DNA of 64,000 nt from Ceratodon purpureus. Taxonomy: Eukaryota > Streptophyta > Bryopsida > Pseudoditrichales > Ditrichaceae. Both the position numbers and the translations under genes were made by a program. Below, one piece after another: positions 47,700-60,603 of the stretch (the stretch's first letter is position 1; each line of letters starts with the position of its first letter). The stretch spans positions 17,721,690 through 17,785,689 of the forward strand of contig CM026423.1 in NCBI GenBank assembly GCA_014871385.1, in the 5' to 3' direction. The notes beneath the pieces were generated by a model that saw only the letters and a program-made list of their open reading frames with translations, made no database searches and was not told the DNA's origin.

Positions 47700-48808
47700 G
47701 AGGACAGCGTTTCGGAGTGCGTCACTCCGAGTGCACATAGCCCTGTCCACTGACAGGATCAAAATCTGAGAAGTCACTGGTCATGTGGGAGAAGGGGATG
47801 AAAACGAAAATTCATGCTGGCTTCAATGAAATATACAGTTCCAAATTGTGACTGTAACCGTTCCTTTGAGGGAAAATTCAGGAAAATAAATAAATAAAAT
47901 AATTAAATTAAATTTTATAAATAAAAAATATATTTCACATAAGAAATATTTAAGCAATACTAGGCTTTTCAAACCCATGGAGCGGAGCGAGAAGGCTTTG
48001 AATAAGAGCAACGGGTCCGGTAGGACCCGTTGCCCGTTAAGTAATTTTAGGGTTCACTCAAAACAACGATAGCGGGATAGCTAGGGTTAATTTCATTGAA
48101 TTTTGGGTTTTATAGCCCTTATTTTATCATGCAAATAATGTTAAAAATATGTAAATCTCAAACTTATCAAAATCAAAAAATTAGGATGCAAAAATATAAA
48201 GCCTTTCAAACCCATCGAGCGGAGCGAGAAGGGTTTGAATAAGGCAACGGGTCCGGTAGGACCTGTTGCCCGTTAAGTAATTTTAGGGTTCACTCAAAAC
48301 AACGATAGCGGGATAGCTAGGGTTGATCTCATTGAATTTTGGGTTTTATAGCCCCTATTTTATCATCCAAATAATATTAAAAATGTGTAAAACTCAGAAT
48401 GATCAAAATCAAAGAATAAGGATGCAAAAAGCCATTTACAAAAAATCATTTATCATTAAGTAATCACTTGACCCAATCAATCAAATTAATTTTTTATTTT
48501 TGGAAAATCACGAATGTAATATTTAAATTTCTAAACGTAAATTTGTAAATATTTTCATTATAAAATTGATCATTAAATAGTTTTATTAAATTATTCAGTA
48601 TATAAAAAATAAAAAATAAAAATAAAAAAGCAGTGAGTTCTATGGTTCTAGCTTTACTGTGGCAGTTGGGATCAAATTTTCATCTCTGACGCAGTTTCCG
48701 TCACTGCAAATCTGTTAAATGCAGTAACTAGGTGGTCTAAATTCCGGCTGATAAGGCCTACACATGGACCCACGCACCCTAAGCCACGCACTCCGAAAAG
48801 ACAGCCTC
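47700..48808 (-). mobile_element. MULE-like non-autonomous element, 1,109 bp (right arm, single)
   Basis: It is flanked by GTATCGAGA on both sides (47691-47699, 48809-48817), the 9-bp duplication in reverse complement. It matches the two tandem copies in the left arm. Confidence 0.85.
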
Positions 48809-49166
48809 GTATCGAGATGGATTCCCAATTGAACTTATACACGTCTTCCAGGCATCCTCAATATCATGAAGGAAACAAAGAATGAATACCACTGTGGGTT
48901 ACACTTCCCAGGCAAGCATTGGCACATCCATTATGCCCACCCCGCTGACAGCCCTGGCACTGCATGCAGAAGAGTCAAAATGCAAGCAAGATGTAATCTA
49001 ATTTCCTGCAATGAATTCCTATTGCGTCAAAAAGAAAAAAAAGAAAAATGCAAACAAGATGCTAAGAACTGCTCTTGAAGGCCCAGCCTCCATGCTCCAG
49101 GGTGACTGCATGCCCATTTAAGGATCCCAACAATTTGGAAACAGTGGGGCCAGTGAGCCAGACATA

Positions 49167-49540
49167 AGGTAGTGCGCCCAAAAACCGTCCCGGCCCAAAA
49201 ACCGTCCCATAGGCTTGACATAGGCTGTTCCTGAAACTGTGCAAAATCATTCTAATTCTGTCTATGGCTGCAGAAATTGAGTGCTTGTGATTGGTGCAGA
49301 AACGTCCTATTCTCAGAATCCAAGTGGTCATATTAACCATGACTCTAGGGACGGTTAGTGGAGCACCTAGGGCTGAACATTCAAAAATTCATAGGAAATT
49401 GTAGACTTACTCAAAAAATGATTTTTTTTTTGGGATGGCTTTGCACTAGCTTTGCACTTCATCCAAAAATTATCAAAAAATTCCACCACTATTCCAAATG
49501 AGCAAACCTGAAATTCGGACGGTTTCTGGGACCACTACCT
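49167..49540. mobile_element. TA-flanked MITE, 374 bp (right arm)
   Basis: Mirror copy of 40481-40854 with TA at both flanks and the AGGTAGTG ends. Confidence 0.8.
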
Positions 49541-52500
49541 TAACAGTGGCTGTGTTGCCCCAGTTGAGGTTGAACATGTGTTGCCAGCGGCGCCACCTAC
49601 AGTTAAAATGCGTGTTGGGTCATATCTCAACAGTGTTCTCAACACTCCTGGGTTTCCAATAAGCGGTTGGGCCCCAGAGAGGACCCTCTGTGGGTGGGTT
49701 GGGGAGGAAAGTTGCAGGGTGTCAAGATGGGAATTCCCCTGAACAGTGTAACAGTACACCCTTAGGTAACTCTGAATGGGTAAAATAAGTTGTAGGAGTT
49801 GATCGACCACCAAATGGTCAACTATGTTGGCAGACTTGCCCGAGCCTGTGGAGCCTGCACTTGGCAGGCCGGCCTTTCTGAGGGAACTAGGTTTGAGCGA
49901 ATCATGGCACCAGTTACCAATTTTCATGTGGCATTTTCACGCTTACTGTAATTGCGCCCCCACATTGCTATGGTTGCTTTGTGATCAACTCATCATCCCA
50001 CCCCTAATATCCGCACCCCACTTTGCTGAAACCTGGACGGCCAGGAAGAGGGGTCCTGCCCGGAAAGGAGTCCCGGTGATCATCAGGATCAGGATCCATT
50101 CTCAACCTTTGAGAGATGTATCAGATGGCACTGCTCATCAGCTCTTAAATGAACCCTTTGGGTCCCAAGCCTGTCTCTACCATGATTCAGCTCTAATCGT
50201 ATGTGCATCTATTCTGGGCCCTTACACAATCTTCTTTCTATTATTAGATTGGATTTAGTTTGACAGCACCTTGTGGGCAATTGAACGGCAACTCCAACAC
50301 ACTTTAGCATGCAATATTTGGACATTGTATGAACAAGTTTCCAGTTTTTCAAAAATTACTAACATGGGTGGACATTCCGCACATCAACCCCATGGAGAGT
50401 CTATGGTTTGGACGGTGTACAGGCTCACATTGATGATTTGTGTTCTTCTGCTCAACACATATTCGTCTGCGAGGCTCTGTTTCAATGGACGCAAGTTTGT
50501 GAAGAGTTGGACATACCTTGGGGGTAATGGTTCCTCCCCATTGGCTCATTTGGCTTGGGTTGCGCCTCTCTTGAGTCTCTGCACTGCTTGCACTAAAACC
50601 AGGGTTTGATGAGCACGCTCTAATCCCATTTCTCCTTTCAATTTTGGGACCATGTGGATGTGTCACACATACGTCGTGTCACTTGAAACAACATCACAAT
50701 ATTCAATTTTGTGAAGGTGTGACCTCAAGTGCACATGTAGTTTGAACAAAGAGAATACAAAATGCAAACAACATATGCTTGGGATGGAATATTTTTTGGA
50801 TATTCATGGAGTACTTATCTCCAACTTAATTCTATGCTATCTTATTTAATAGTGATGTTTTTCATTGCATACTTCCAGTGGATGTGATCAGAGAAGTTCC
50901 TTATCATGAGAACACTCATGTTATTTGACATAAGATCAATGGAGTTGTGGTTCCAAGATCTTGTTGGGCGTAGGCCTAATATGATGACCCTTAGTGAAGT
51001 ACCATATGTTGTAGCTTTTGGGTTGGTAATGCAATGATTGAAGCAATTTTTGGGATTACTAAAGAGTTTTGGAAGTTAGACTTTTATGAGAATCCAATTC
51101 AAGGGGTTAGAGTATTAAAAAAGAATCTCTGGTGAAAAATATCCCACAAGAAGTTCACAAAAAACACCGCAGAAGTAACTGTCTTAAAAAACATCCTTTT
51201 GGTACTTTTGGATCTTAAATTAGTTAGTGAGTACATATATTGACCATTTTAGATTACCTTAGAGAACATATAAAGGCTACCTCCCCATCAAAAGTGGTTT
51301 CAAAATCGTTTTGATTCTTTTTTAGGCACTTTTTGAAATGATTGCATTCACTTTTCTTGGATTGAAAGCGTTTATTCTATAACTTTAAAGTGTACAAAGT
51401 ACACAAAACTTTTTGAGTTGGAAATGAATATATTGAGATTTTACATTACGAAAAAAAAATTTGAATTCAATTACATATTTCCATCACTTTTGTGCAATTT
51501 TTGCAAAAGGTCTAAAACTTACATATAGTTAAGCACTTTTTGGGTCCACTTTTTTGAGCTTCAACTAATCTCTAATCCATATGTTTTTTGATTTCACCAA
51601 TGATCATATTTCACAACTAGATCATCAGATTTTGGAATGCAATATGTCTATGGAAAGCTCTACTGCTGAATACTATTTTTTCTTTCAACATCAAATGATT
51701 TAAAACAACATGTGCCCTTCATTCTGTACAGTATTTGCCACAAAGGCATGTTCTGACATTGAGGGGTCAAAGCTGCAGGCACCGAGGTTGATAAGAGGAA
51801 AAAACAAAATCAGAAACCTCTGGAACTCCGAAAGGCCAAAGGACCCGACCGAGCGTGTGCTCGGAGCTTGGAGCGCCCAAGCTGCTTGATGAAAATGAAG
51901 AGACCCGTCACAGTTGTAGCTCCCCTTGACACAGCCTTTATATTACTGGCGAAATTTCGCCTAGATCTTACATGTGTACCCTGCTGGCGATTGATACACT
52001 GGAATTTCAAGGGGTATCGGGCGGGTGGGGAGCCTGAACGGGTATCGGGCGGGTGGGGTGGGGCCAGCTGAACGAGCTCCCCGTCACATCGGGTGCCGTT
52101 TTCCCCACCTCCACCTTCCCATCAGCGCCATTCCAATCTGTCACCCACGACCTGGGTCGCCTCCTTCTCTCCCCTTTTGCCCACGATCGCCAGCACTTCT
52201 TTCTTATTTTCGCACCTTCATCAGTTCTTCATCGCCTGCATTTGGCACTTCCCTTGTTTTGTGGATCGCCAATTCTTTGAGAGACTATTGTGAGGGGGGG
52301 CCAGTTTCTGCTCGCGCAGCTTGGAGTCCTGGAGAGTTGTTAATGTGGGAAGATGTGTAGCGTTTGCATTGGGGTGTCAGGGTTTTCGTATGAGCTTTTC
52401 CGTAGTTGGAAAACTTGCCGAGGCATTGCTGGATCTCGCAGTCTCAATGACGGCTGGAGGGGGAAATTGGCCGATGCCGTTGTGCACAGACTTGGGCGAT

Positions 52501-52623
52501 AAATGGAGCTCGGGGCCAGGGAAGTTATCGCATCAATTGTGTCTGCATTTCTTTAGTTCGCAATTGGCTTTGTGCTTGGTATCTCGGTGTTTCGCTTTGT
52601 AATTGCTGGTTTATTCTTTCGTT

Positions 52624-53050
52624 GGGGGGAAGCATGGTAAAGTGGACCACAAAAGTGCTTAGCTCATTGTCAATTTCAGCCATTATCGCAAACACTAAGA
52701 AAAGTGGCGTCTAAAATGAGGGTATGTTGAGAGGAATTGTGGATATGGAAAATAGACTTGATTATGAAGAGTGTGGGAAAGTTCCAATTGGATTCGCAAC
52801 TTCTAGAATGACGTATGAGAAGCGCAAAGTGGGACAAAGTGAATGGAGTCATTTGAAAAAGTGGTAAGAAAGATGGCACTTCTTCTCGGAAATCACTGAA
52901 AGTTTCGCCGGGACCTAAATTTCCTAATAGCGGATGTAGAAATGCATATGACCACATCAATTGCGGAATTAGGTGGAGCGCAAGTACCGTAGGGGCGTTT
53001 TCGGGGCCATGTTGTTTTTGACACTTTTTGGGGGTTTTAGGGACAATATT
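52624..53050 (+). mobile_element. Partial copy of element G
   Basis: It starts GGGGGGAAGCATGGTAAAGT and GGACCACAAAAGT, as in 2818 onward, and stays similar (AATAGACTTGATTAT, GTCATTTGAAAAAGTG) until about 53050, where similarity fades without a right terminus. Confidence 0.6.
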
Positions 53051-53186
53051 GTGGGGTTAAGGTAGAGTTTTGAACAACTAGTTAGGAAATTGATATCCCG
53101 AAAAAAAAAAAATTGGAAAAAAAATAATTCTAAAAATGAAATTACACTTGAAAAACACGGTGGAAAAAGTGACAGTGGGTGCCAAG

Positions 53187-53313
53187 TGCCTTAGAAATCT
53201 GCCACGCAGTCTCTGGTAGTTGAGCTGGTCGATGGGAACGTCGTTGATTCGCAATGCATTGGATGGACGCCGTACGTGCTCTGTAATGATGCCCCTGTCA
53301 GATTTCTAAGGCA
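53187..53313. repeat. Possible small MITE, 15-bp perfect inverted ends
   Basis: TGCCTTAGAAATCTG and CAGATTTCTAAGGCA lie 127 bp apart end to end. Flanking CCAAG and CTTGG add imperfect pairing. No target duplication was identified. Confidence 0.45.
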
Positions 53314-53980
53314 ATCATCACTTGGTGGCGGCGGTGGCGGAATTGTTCTCATTGCGGATCCGTTTCAATGAACCTGATGGGAATGTTGCCATGAGAGAGG
53401 GTAGGCACCTAGCACTGCGAGGGGTAGTAATTCAGATGTAGATGCCGGAATATTTGAGCAAAGATACCTCTTTAGCAAGGAATTGCAGAGGCGGAGCTCA
53501 TGGGAGTGTTCGAAACCGCAACAGAAGGTGCGTATGGAGTTTGATGACAGAACGAAATGGAAGAGAGGGGGGTTCGGGATCACAGCGGACTTCGAACACT
53601 CCGAACTTCTTCGCTGGATTGAGCCCATGTTCGCGACGATCACGAGGACGAAAAGTTGAAGCAATGACGGTTAGGGAACAGTGGAAATTGAAAATTACTC
53701 CATGCATCCTGGCAGGGTGTCTCCACGCTCATGGAACAAATGCGACTTTGTTACGGACATGACTTTGTTCAGGAGCGCACGGGGGTGGACAGCGTCGTAG
53801 GAGCTTCAGCAATGACATGGGACGCTGAACAAAGACCTACGCGAGCAGCGAAGAGAAACTGAGCGGAACGGCTACAAAATTCCAGGTTCGTGAGGTTCTC
53901 TCGTTGTTAGGGTTTACGGATTACAGGGCCTGCTGTTTAGGGTTCACGTGTCTGGCATGGTGTTTTGTCATTTCTTGCAG

Positions 53981-55195
53981 TGCTAAATTGTGGGCAGTCG
54001 TCATCTTGTTCTTCCGGCTCAACATTCATGGTGTGAGCCTACTTCTCTTCCAGCAGAGTTTTTAATATTTTTAAGTTGGGTTAGTATCTTTCTTAATGAT
54101 CTTTGAACACTCAACCCCAAAGCCCTACATTTTCTCCATGGCGCTCATTTAAGTGCAAAAAACTTTGGTTATGGTGCAGGGGTTTACCAAAGTTTTTTTG
54201 GTCATCATTCATTCCAGTCATCGTAAGCACTTACTGATCAAGCTCTTACGCATTTTTCTTGTTGAAAACATTACCGAAGTATACGGATTATGTTTACAGC
54301 GTTGACACATTCTGAATGGTCTTTGTACTTGTCAAATTGAAGCTGTCCCCGTAGCAGCATCCCCCTCTAACGTCTTTCTGGGTGAAAATGTGCAGTTCGT
54401 CCTGCTCATCGGTGCGAAGCTGCAGTACGTGGAGGCCACTTTGGCATTGGAGGCTGCGAACGTGCTAGGTGCATATGTAGGTCACGTGATACGGCCACGG
54501 GATGAGTTGTTTTGGTTCGATCGACCAGAGTTGCTCCTCTCCTTTCTGCACTTGGTCCTCTTCCAAGTATGTGATCTCTTGCACCCTCCAGTCCTGCTCC
54601 TACTTCTTTCATGTGCGGAATTTGCATCTTCAAACATAGTTTAGTGATTTGGGAGTCATCTTTTAGGTCACTGCACAAGAATGCTGATAAGTTTTATATT
54701 TTGAACTTAGGTTTTGCACTAATCTTGCTTGTATGGTATGCAGACTTCGTTTGAGTTAGCGACTTTCCTCTGGCCAGTGGTGAGCCCTAAACATTCAGTG
54801 CAGCTTGTGCTCATCGTTAGAAGTAATATTGTATCTACTCTTGAGTGTATTGTATTGAGAGCGGTCCATTTCCAAACAAGCCCTGGACGAGAAAAACCGG
54901 AATACATGTCTGATTTCATTGCAGTGGACGTTTGGATTTCACTCGTGCTTGCTGGAGGAGAACAAGACAATTCTGTATGTCCGCCTCGCAATGCGGTACC
55001 GTTCTGTGGCACTAATCTTCTTCTTCTTCATGCTCGAGGCTCATTTGGCAGATTATTATTCTTTATAATCTTTGCGCTTATATGTTCGCTTACATGCTAT
55101 GAAGACTGAACTGATTGCATTCTCTCACGCAGATTGGGTGTACAACTCTGCTGTAGTGTCAGTACAGTACCACTGTATGCTTCAGAATTTCTCAG
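53981..55195 (+). pseudogene. MLO-family gene fragment (several exons)
   Basis: Exon-like blocks with GT..AG borders match successive parts of the seven-transmembrane MLO protein. 53981-54030 gives LWAVVILFFRLNIHG. About 54180-54222 gives KFFWSSFIPVI. 54396-54566 gives GAKLQ, RPRDELFWF and ELLLSFLHLVLFQ. 54744-54776 gives FELATFLW. 54925-54995 gives WTFGFHSC. 55133-55195 gives LGVQLCCSVSTVPLYA. These are the conserved MLO signatures in the right order. The blocks from 54396 on join in phase; the junction between the first two blocks does not join simply. No N-terminal exons and no calmodulin-binding C-terminus were found, so this is probably a fragment, though a poorly resolved real gene is possible. 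MLO proteins are plasma-membrane proteins of plants and green algae. Confidence 0.65.
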
Positions 55196-56079
55196 GTGAA
55201 CTCAAACTTTTGTACAAATCTCTTGCTGCCGATTTAATGGATATGCTTGTTAGTAGAGAACTTATACCCATTGTAATTGGAATTTCTTCGACAGCGTCAC
55301 TATCATATGTCCAGGGAATTAGTGTTTGAAGTTAAGAATTAGTGTTTAGCAATCAAGAAGGGTTTTCTTTGTTTGATTTATTCATTTAGTGATATTCACT
55401 TCTATCCTCTTGCAATTTGGATCTCTTTGGACTTAGTTTACTTCGGTTCTCTATGTACAGGTGATAGAATTTGGTACAATCGTTGCAACCTTAACTGTCC
55501 CAAATTTGTGGAAAACTGCGTTTCATTGCAAAATACCGCTGGCATACTAACGAAAATGGAATGTGACGTGATTCGTAGGTCTGAAAGATCATGACTTCAC
55601 ATTAGAGACTGCTTCACAGGAAATGCGGATACGGTTTGGTGAAGGGCGGATCTGCAGAGGGCTTGCGATGCGGGAGACACTTCTGTAGGTATGTGTCTAG
55701 ACAAGTCTATGGCGTGGAAAATGAGCCGTCTATGGCGTGGAAAATGAGCCGTCTATGGCGTGGAAAATGAGCCGTCTTGCAGGATGGCAGTGCAAAATGT
55801 GCAGAGAGAACGGCGAACGTAATCGAGAGGAGTATAGTCAATGTAGAAATTAGCAGACATGTAGCGAGTAAATCACCTGAGGTAGCATTCACAGAAAGTG
55901 AGTTTGGATCCGATCGGACCCGACGACTGGTTCTGCGTGCAGTTCGAACTATAGTCCGTGCTTGGAAGACACTCCAAATAACCCCGTGAACTGTATGCGG
56001 CAGGTATGTTGTTATCGTAGAGATCATGCAAACGGTACAGGCCACGTGAAGCGGAAAGTTACTGTGAGCAGTGACGGGG
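55196..56079. other. Region between MLO exons and transposase-like gene
   Basis: No confident exon. It contains a 23-bp tandem repeat, three copies, at about 55707-55775 (unit CGTCTATGGCGTGGAAAATG plus AGC). Confidence 0.5.
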
Positions 56080-59000
56080 ATGGGGAGCCAGAAGAATGCC
56101 AGAGCAAGGGCGGCTGTCTCTCGGCGGAGAGAAATGAGAAGGGAGTATGAACAGCGTCGGGAGGTAGAGATCTTGGAGCAGGCCGAGGAGGACCGCCGTC
56201 GAGAACACAGGTGCAGTGGCCGGAACTTCTGCATTACCGGAACTTAAGGGTGGAGAGTGACGACTGCCCACGTCTGCATCCAATAGTGGTCGTGACCCGA
56301 GAATTATTTTTGGAAATGAGTACAACGTAGCTCTCGCTGTGTAAGAGGTGATTCTGGATGTGTTTCAGCTTTTTCCTGCTAACTTGTGTCCAAACAGAGC
56401 TGCGCAGAAGCGGGAACACCATCGCCGCTGGAGGAGTCGACGTCTGAGAGACGAGGTCGACGCACTTTGTGGGAATAGAGGCGGTGAAGGGCCTTCCGGG
56501 GCAGAAGTGGAGGACGACCTCGAGAACTTTGAGCAATTCAGAGAGGATTTCGGAGTGCGTGAACATGAGGCGGTGGAGAATGGCGCGGGAGTGTCAAGCG
56601 TGGCAGACTCTAGGGCGGAGAGTGCTGTCTCCGGCCCGACTGTGGAATCCGCCGGACCTAACATTGAGGATACTGAAGGCGATAGAGTGACTCTTAGAAA
56701 CCGGAAGTGCTCTTGGGGGGCTTCAAAAGTGATAAATACTCTAATGGAAGTCCTGGACGCAGGATTCTCAGAAGAAGAGAAGAGAAGTGTACTGGAACGC
56801 TGCTTCTGCGATGAACGGATCCGGGCACTTCACCCGGAACTCTGTGGAGCTGTTCAGAAGGTGCGCACAGTTGAGCCAATGCTGGGTCAGAGTTTGAAAG
56901 GTGCCTTGCAAACTATACGGTCCGCGTCCATTCAGGGGAAGTCAAAGGTAAGAAATATCGTGCTCACAGCTGCCGTCTCGAAGGGCGACTCTCAACGCAA
57001 GATCTGCAAGGCCTTAGGGGCATCACGGTATCTAGTACGTAAAGCTTTTCAACGTCGTGCAGAGGTCGACGAGACTGGGGAGAATTTATGGGCTGGTGGG
57101 GATCGAAAAAGACGTAGCGATTGTCTTAGTGCGGAGGATCGGTCTGCAGTCTCTGGGTGGTGGGAAACTGAGACAACTGTTTCGCCTAACAAGAAGGATG
57201 TGAAGAGGCGTCGGATCGGAGTCAAGGATTACGAGACGCATGCAACGCATTATTTGCAAGTATCGCAGGTAAACAATGCATAACCGTCGGTGGTTCCCCT
57301 TCACGATGATTGAGGCACTTCATTTCGAGCTAGCAAGTTCACTGCTTTCGTGGGCACGTGCCTGCAGTTTGATGGGGTTCACTGGGTAGGCAATGTCATA
57401 TCCTACTTCGTTGCTTGGACATGTCTGTTTCTGATCGTGAAAATGGCGTTCGTGGTCTCGGTGGGTTATGGCAGGGAGTTAGTACTGTGTTTTCACGTGT
57501 CATTGACATGGTAGATACAGTCTCGGTACCGGTCCTCGCACTTCTCTTCCTCCTGCGGTGAAGGGCAGTGTCAAGGGCTGCTCTGATAGGGCACAGGCCC
57601 GGAGTATTGCACGGCCTGCGGGGGGCGACATCCCGTCGGTGCTTGTGAGGAAGGTAGGGTGAGACACTTTGGCGTTACCGGGTTCAGAAGTAAGTGGTAC
57701 AGTTTAGTTCGTTGACAATTTCTAAATTTGGGGGGGATACACGGCACTGCTGAGTTCGGAGGAGCAGCCGTGACATGGGTGTACAGAGTCTGCAAGCAGG
57801 GGAAGTGTGGCCCGTAGGATTATTGACCGCATGATCTGCTGTGAGAAGCCGCGGGTACTGACCGCCGCAATACGGTACTTCCTCTGTTTCCGTGATTCTG
57901 AAAGCGAGTAGGACAGAAATAGAATTGAATGTCTGAAGCCCGCTTTTACATTCAGGACTGATGCATGTGTCATGCTCAGTTCAGTCCTGCCTGGTCTCGA
58001 CATCAGCTGGAGAATAATAGTAGAGGATGGGTGAAGGGGGTAGGTGCACGGCATTTTATCAACCGTGGTCAGACTAGTATAGAGGCGCTGGACTAATGCA
58101 ACATTTGTGCAACTGTGGGTGTGGCAGTTAGAGTTTCACTCTCGGTTCAGGGAGGCTAACGAGGACAACAAGGTGGGGCTCCGGGCGTTTGAGTTGTTGA
58201 AACCTTTCTTCGTAAGAAGGTTGACGGAACGTAATACATGTGCCTGTCACTACCATTGTGAGATGGCTGAACTCAGAAATGGGTGGAATAATATGCGCAC
58301 CACGAGCAAGGGGATACATGGACGCCATTGCAGCTGCGGATGTGAGGTGTGCGTTGCGCCGGGCACTGTACAACCGGCACTTGCGGAAGGGCCAAACACT
58401 TGCCACGCTGAACTGACCCACTTCACGGGATTAACTGACATGTGGCATAGTGTTCTATGCCCGGTAGAGGGGGACGGTTGGCACAACCCAAAGTGCATTA
58501 AGGGTCAATGCAATGTGTGTGGTGTGGATATGCTCCAGTTGTGCCCAAGAGAAGCGGATGACAGCATTCACCTACAGGTGCAATGGCATAACTTCGAGAA
58601 GGTTGTGCACGGGACGACTCGTGCAGGGAAGGAGAACAAGGTGCTTCGGATGATGTACCAAACCACGGGAGCGCCAACATTTCTGGAGTATCTGAAGCCA
58701 AAACTAAGTTCCTTCATAGTCCACAACTACATTGCGAGGTGGCAAGCAGAACAGTTCAAGGTATCCCTTGATAGTTTCCCACCTGATTCGATTTTGTCAG
58801 CTGTTGATTTCGCTGAGAACTACACGTTCCAGCCTTACCAAGAAGTGCAGTCCATGCACTGGCTTCAGCATCAGATCACAATATTGGTACATATTTGCTA
58901 TCGATGGAACCCCATTTTCCTTGCAGACCGACAATCGGGTGCCCCGAAGCTGTTGACTGAGTACCATTACTATATTAGTGACAGCATGGAGCATGATACT

Positions 59001-60548
59001 CTTTTCGTGCAGCACTGTTTTGCGTTGCATTGGAAGCATCTCACCGACAGAGGTTTGAAGCCCAATGAGCACATAGTATGGTCTGATGGCTGCGCGGCAC
59101 AGTTCAAGTCCCGGAGGTGCTGGTACCACGTGTCAAGGTACTCATGTCTTTGTAGTTGGCTTCATTTTGTGACTATGTCTTTGTAGTTGGCTTCATTTTT
59201 GGGGTCCCGTTTCCGTTTCCGTTCAATGCGTGGGACCTAAGAAATCCAGTACTTAACAACTTCTCTGTAAATGTGCGTACGTTTCTAGGTATCCATCGAC
59301 AACTGTGATGCCGGGGTTGCCAAATGGCTGCCGTATGGTGTGGTCATACTTCGGCAGTGGCCACGGGAAGGGGCTCCACGATGGAGCAGGTGCGATGCTC
59401 AAATGTGCAATTAGGAGCGAGGAGATGAATTTCGATTCTCGCACTAAACTGCAGAGCGCTGCTGACGTGGTGGGCTTTTGCAACCGCAAGGAGCATGAAG
59501 AACACCGCGCATATGGGAAAGCCCGGAGGACCCTCATCCGGTATTTTCATTTGATTGAGCCTGGTGCAGTTGACAGGGGTCGAGACATGGATTGCCGGCC
59601 AGTACCGGGGACAAGGTCTGTTCATTCCGTGTCCTCTGTGTCACCCTCTAACGTTACCTATTTGCACATCAGACAACTGGCGTGTTTCTGCCCCGAATGT
59701 ATGGACGACAATCCCATGCTTTGTGCGAAGCAGAAGCATGTGCGGCACTGGGCGTTGAAAGTGTTGCAGCCACTATCTCCAATTCCGGTGAGAGCATCCC
59801 TTCTCTCGGTTTCCTTTCCCGGTCATCGTTGTCTGTTAAGAACGCGTGTATGTTTGTGTGTAGTAATTTGGAGAGCGCATGTTAACGTGTTCACGCTGTC
59901 ACTCGCCGGCTGTGCATGTGCTTCGCTTTGGAGGTCGCCGGTGCTACGACTCGTTTTCAACGAGCCACAGGAGAAGTTGGGGAGACATCGGCTTCTTCCG
60001 AAAATCCCGATGGGGGTGACGGGTTTCAGAGCACGGCAGTGCGCAACCGAGCAGCAACCGTGCGAGAGGGAGACTCTGCTGATACAGACGCGGATTTTGA
60101 TGACGATCTTATTGACGAAAGCGATGACGAAGCTGACTTGGAATCGGAGGCACAGAGGGTGGAGACTGGGGACACGTACGTGGTCTACACTGACCGACCG
60201 GAGCATGGGGATTGTTTTTTCCTAGTGCTCTGTGATATGCCAGTGCACAGCAACGACGCTACGTTTACAGACGGTTGGGGGTGCACATGGCCTAAGGATA
60301 CTATGTTAATTAGTGGGACATATTACCGAAGAATTCGCAGTGTCGGTCGGGACGCAGGGTCATGCCGTTATGAACTCCTAGTGGACGAGCCGAAAGCATG
60401 GAATTACTCCCACCTTGTGGTGCAGTCAAAGGTGGAGTTGTTGCAGTACAAGAGCTGCAAGGGAAATCCACGGTTTAAGATGTCGGCAGAGACCCGAGAA
60501 ACCATCCTTTCCAACGTTGAAGAGCGCCAATCGTATAATGCACACTGA
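56080..60548 (+). CDS. Putative transposase-like gene, about 1,041 aa, 5 exons
   Basis: Exons 56080-56210, 56398-57268, 58128-59137, 59289-59787 and 59934-60548 all have GT..AG borders and keep one open frame to TGA. The N-terminus is basic and rich in Arg/Glu (likely coiled coil). Residues near 290-310 read TVSPNKKDVKRRRIG. Next comes KPFFVRRLTERNTCACHYHC and a Cys/His-rich, probably zinc-binding stretch. The core has acidic motifs in the order VDFAENY (about residue 561), WSDGCAAQFKSR (about 654) and GSGHGKGLHDGAGAMLK (about 694). Then come VPGTRSVH and CFCPEC. The last exon has an acidic linker and a domain with YVVYTD and WNYSHLVVQ. I recall similar uncharacterised, transposase-like proteins with these motif orders in other eukaryotes. 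The D...D...D/E spacing fits an RNase H-type nuclease, but catalysis is inference. No TIRs were found. Intron 3 has a 26-bp direct duplication (about 59145-59195). Confidence 0.7.
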
Positions 60549-60603
60549 TCAGCGTAGAACCATAGCTCGGAGTGCCCACACTGCCAGTAATTGAGCCATA
60601 GTG

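Larger units (their letters stand above)
47366..51518 (-). repeat. Giant inverted repeat, right arm (4.15 kb)
   Basis: Reverse complement of 38163-43739. It keeps what appear to be the ancestral states: empty MITE site at about 49730, a single 1,109-bp element, and about 30 bp near 47440 missing from the left arm. No convincing gene. Confidence 0.9.
51519..53980. other. Intergenic region upstream of the MLO-like exons
   Basis: 52010-52360 is GC-richer, with GGGTATCGGGCGGGTGGGG repeated twice (about 52013-52061), and might be a promoter or leader. 52624 to about 53050 is a partial relative of element G. 53187-53313 is a possible small MITE. No confident coding exon was recognised. Confidence 0.5.
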
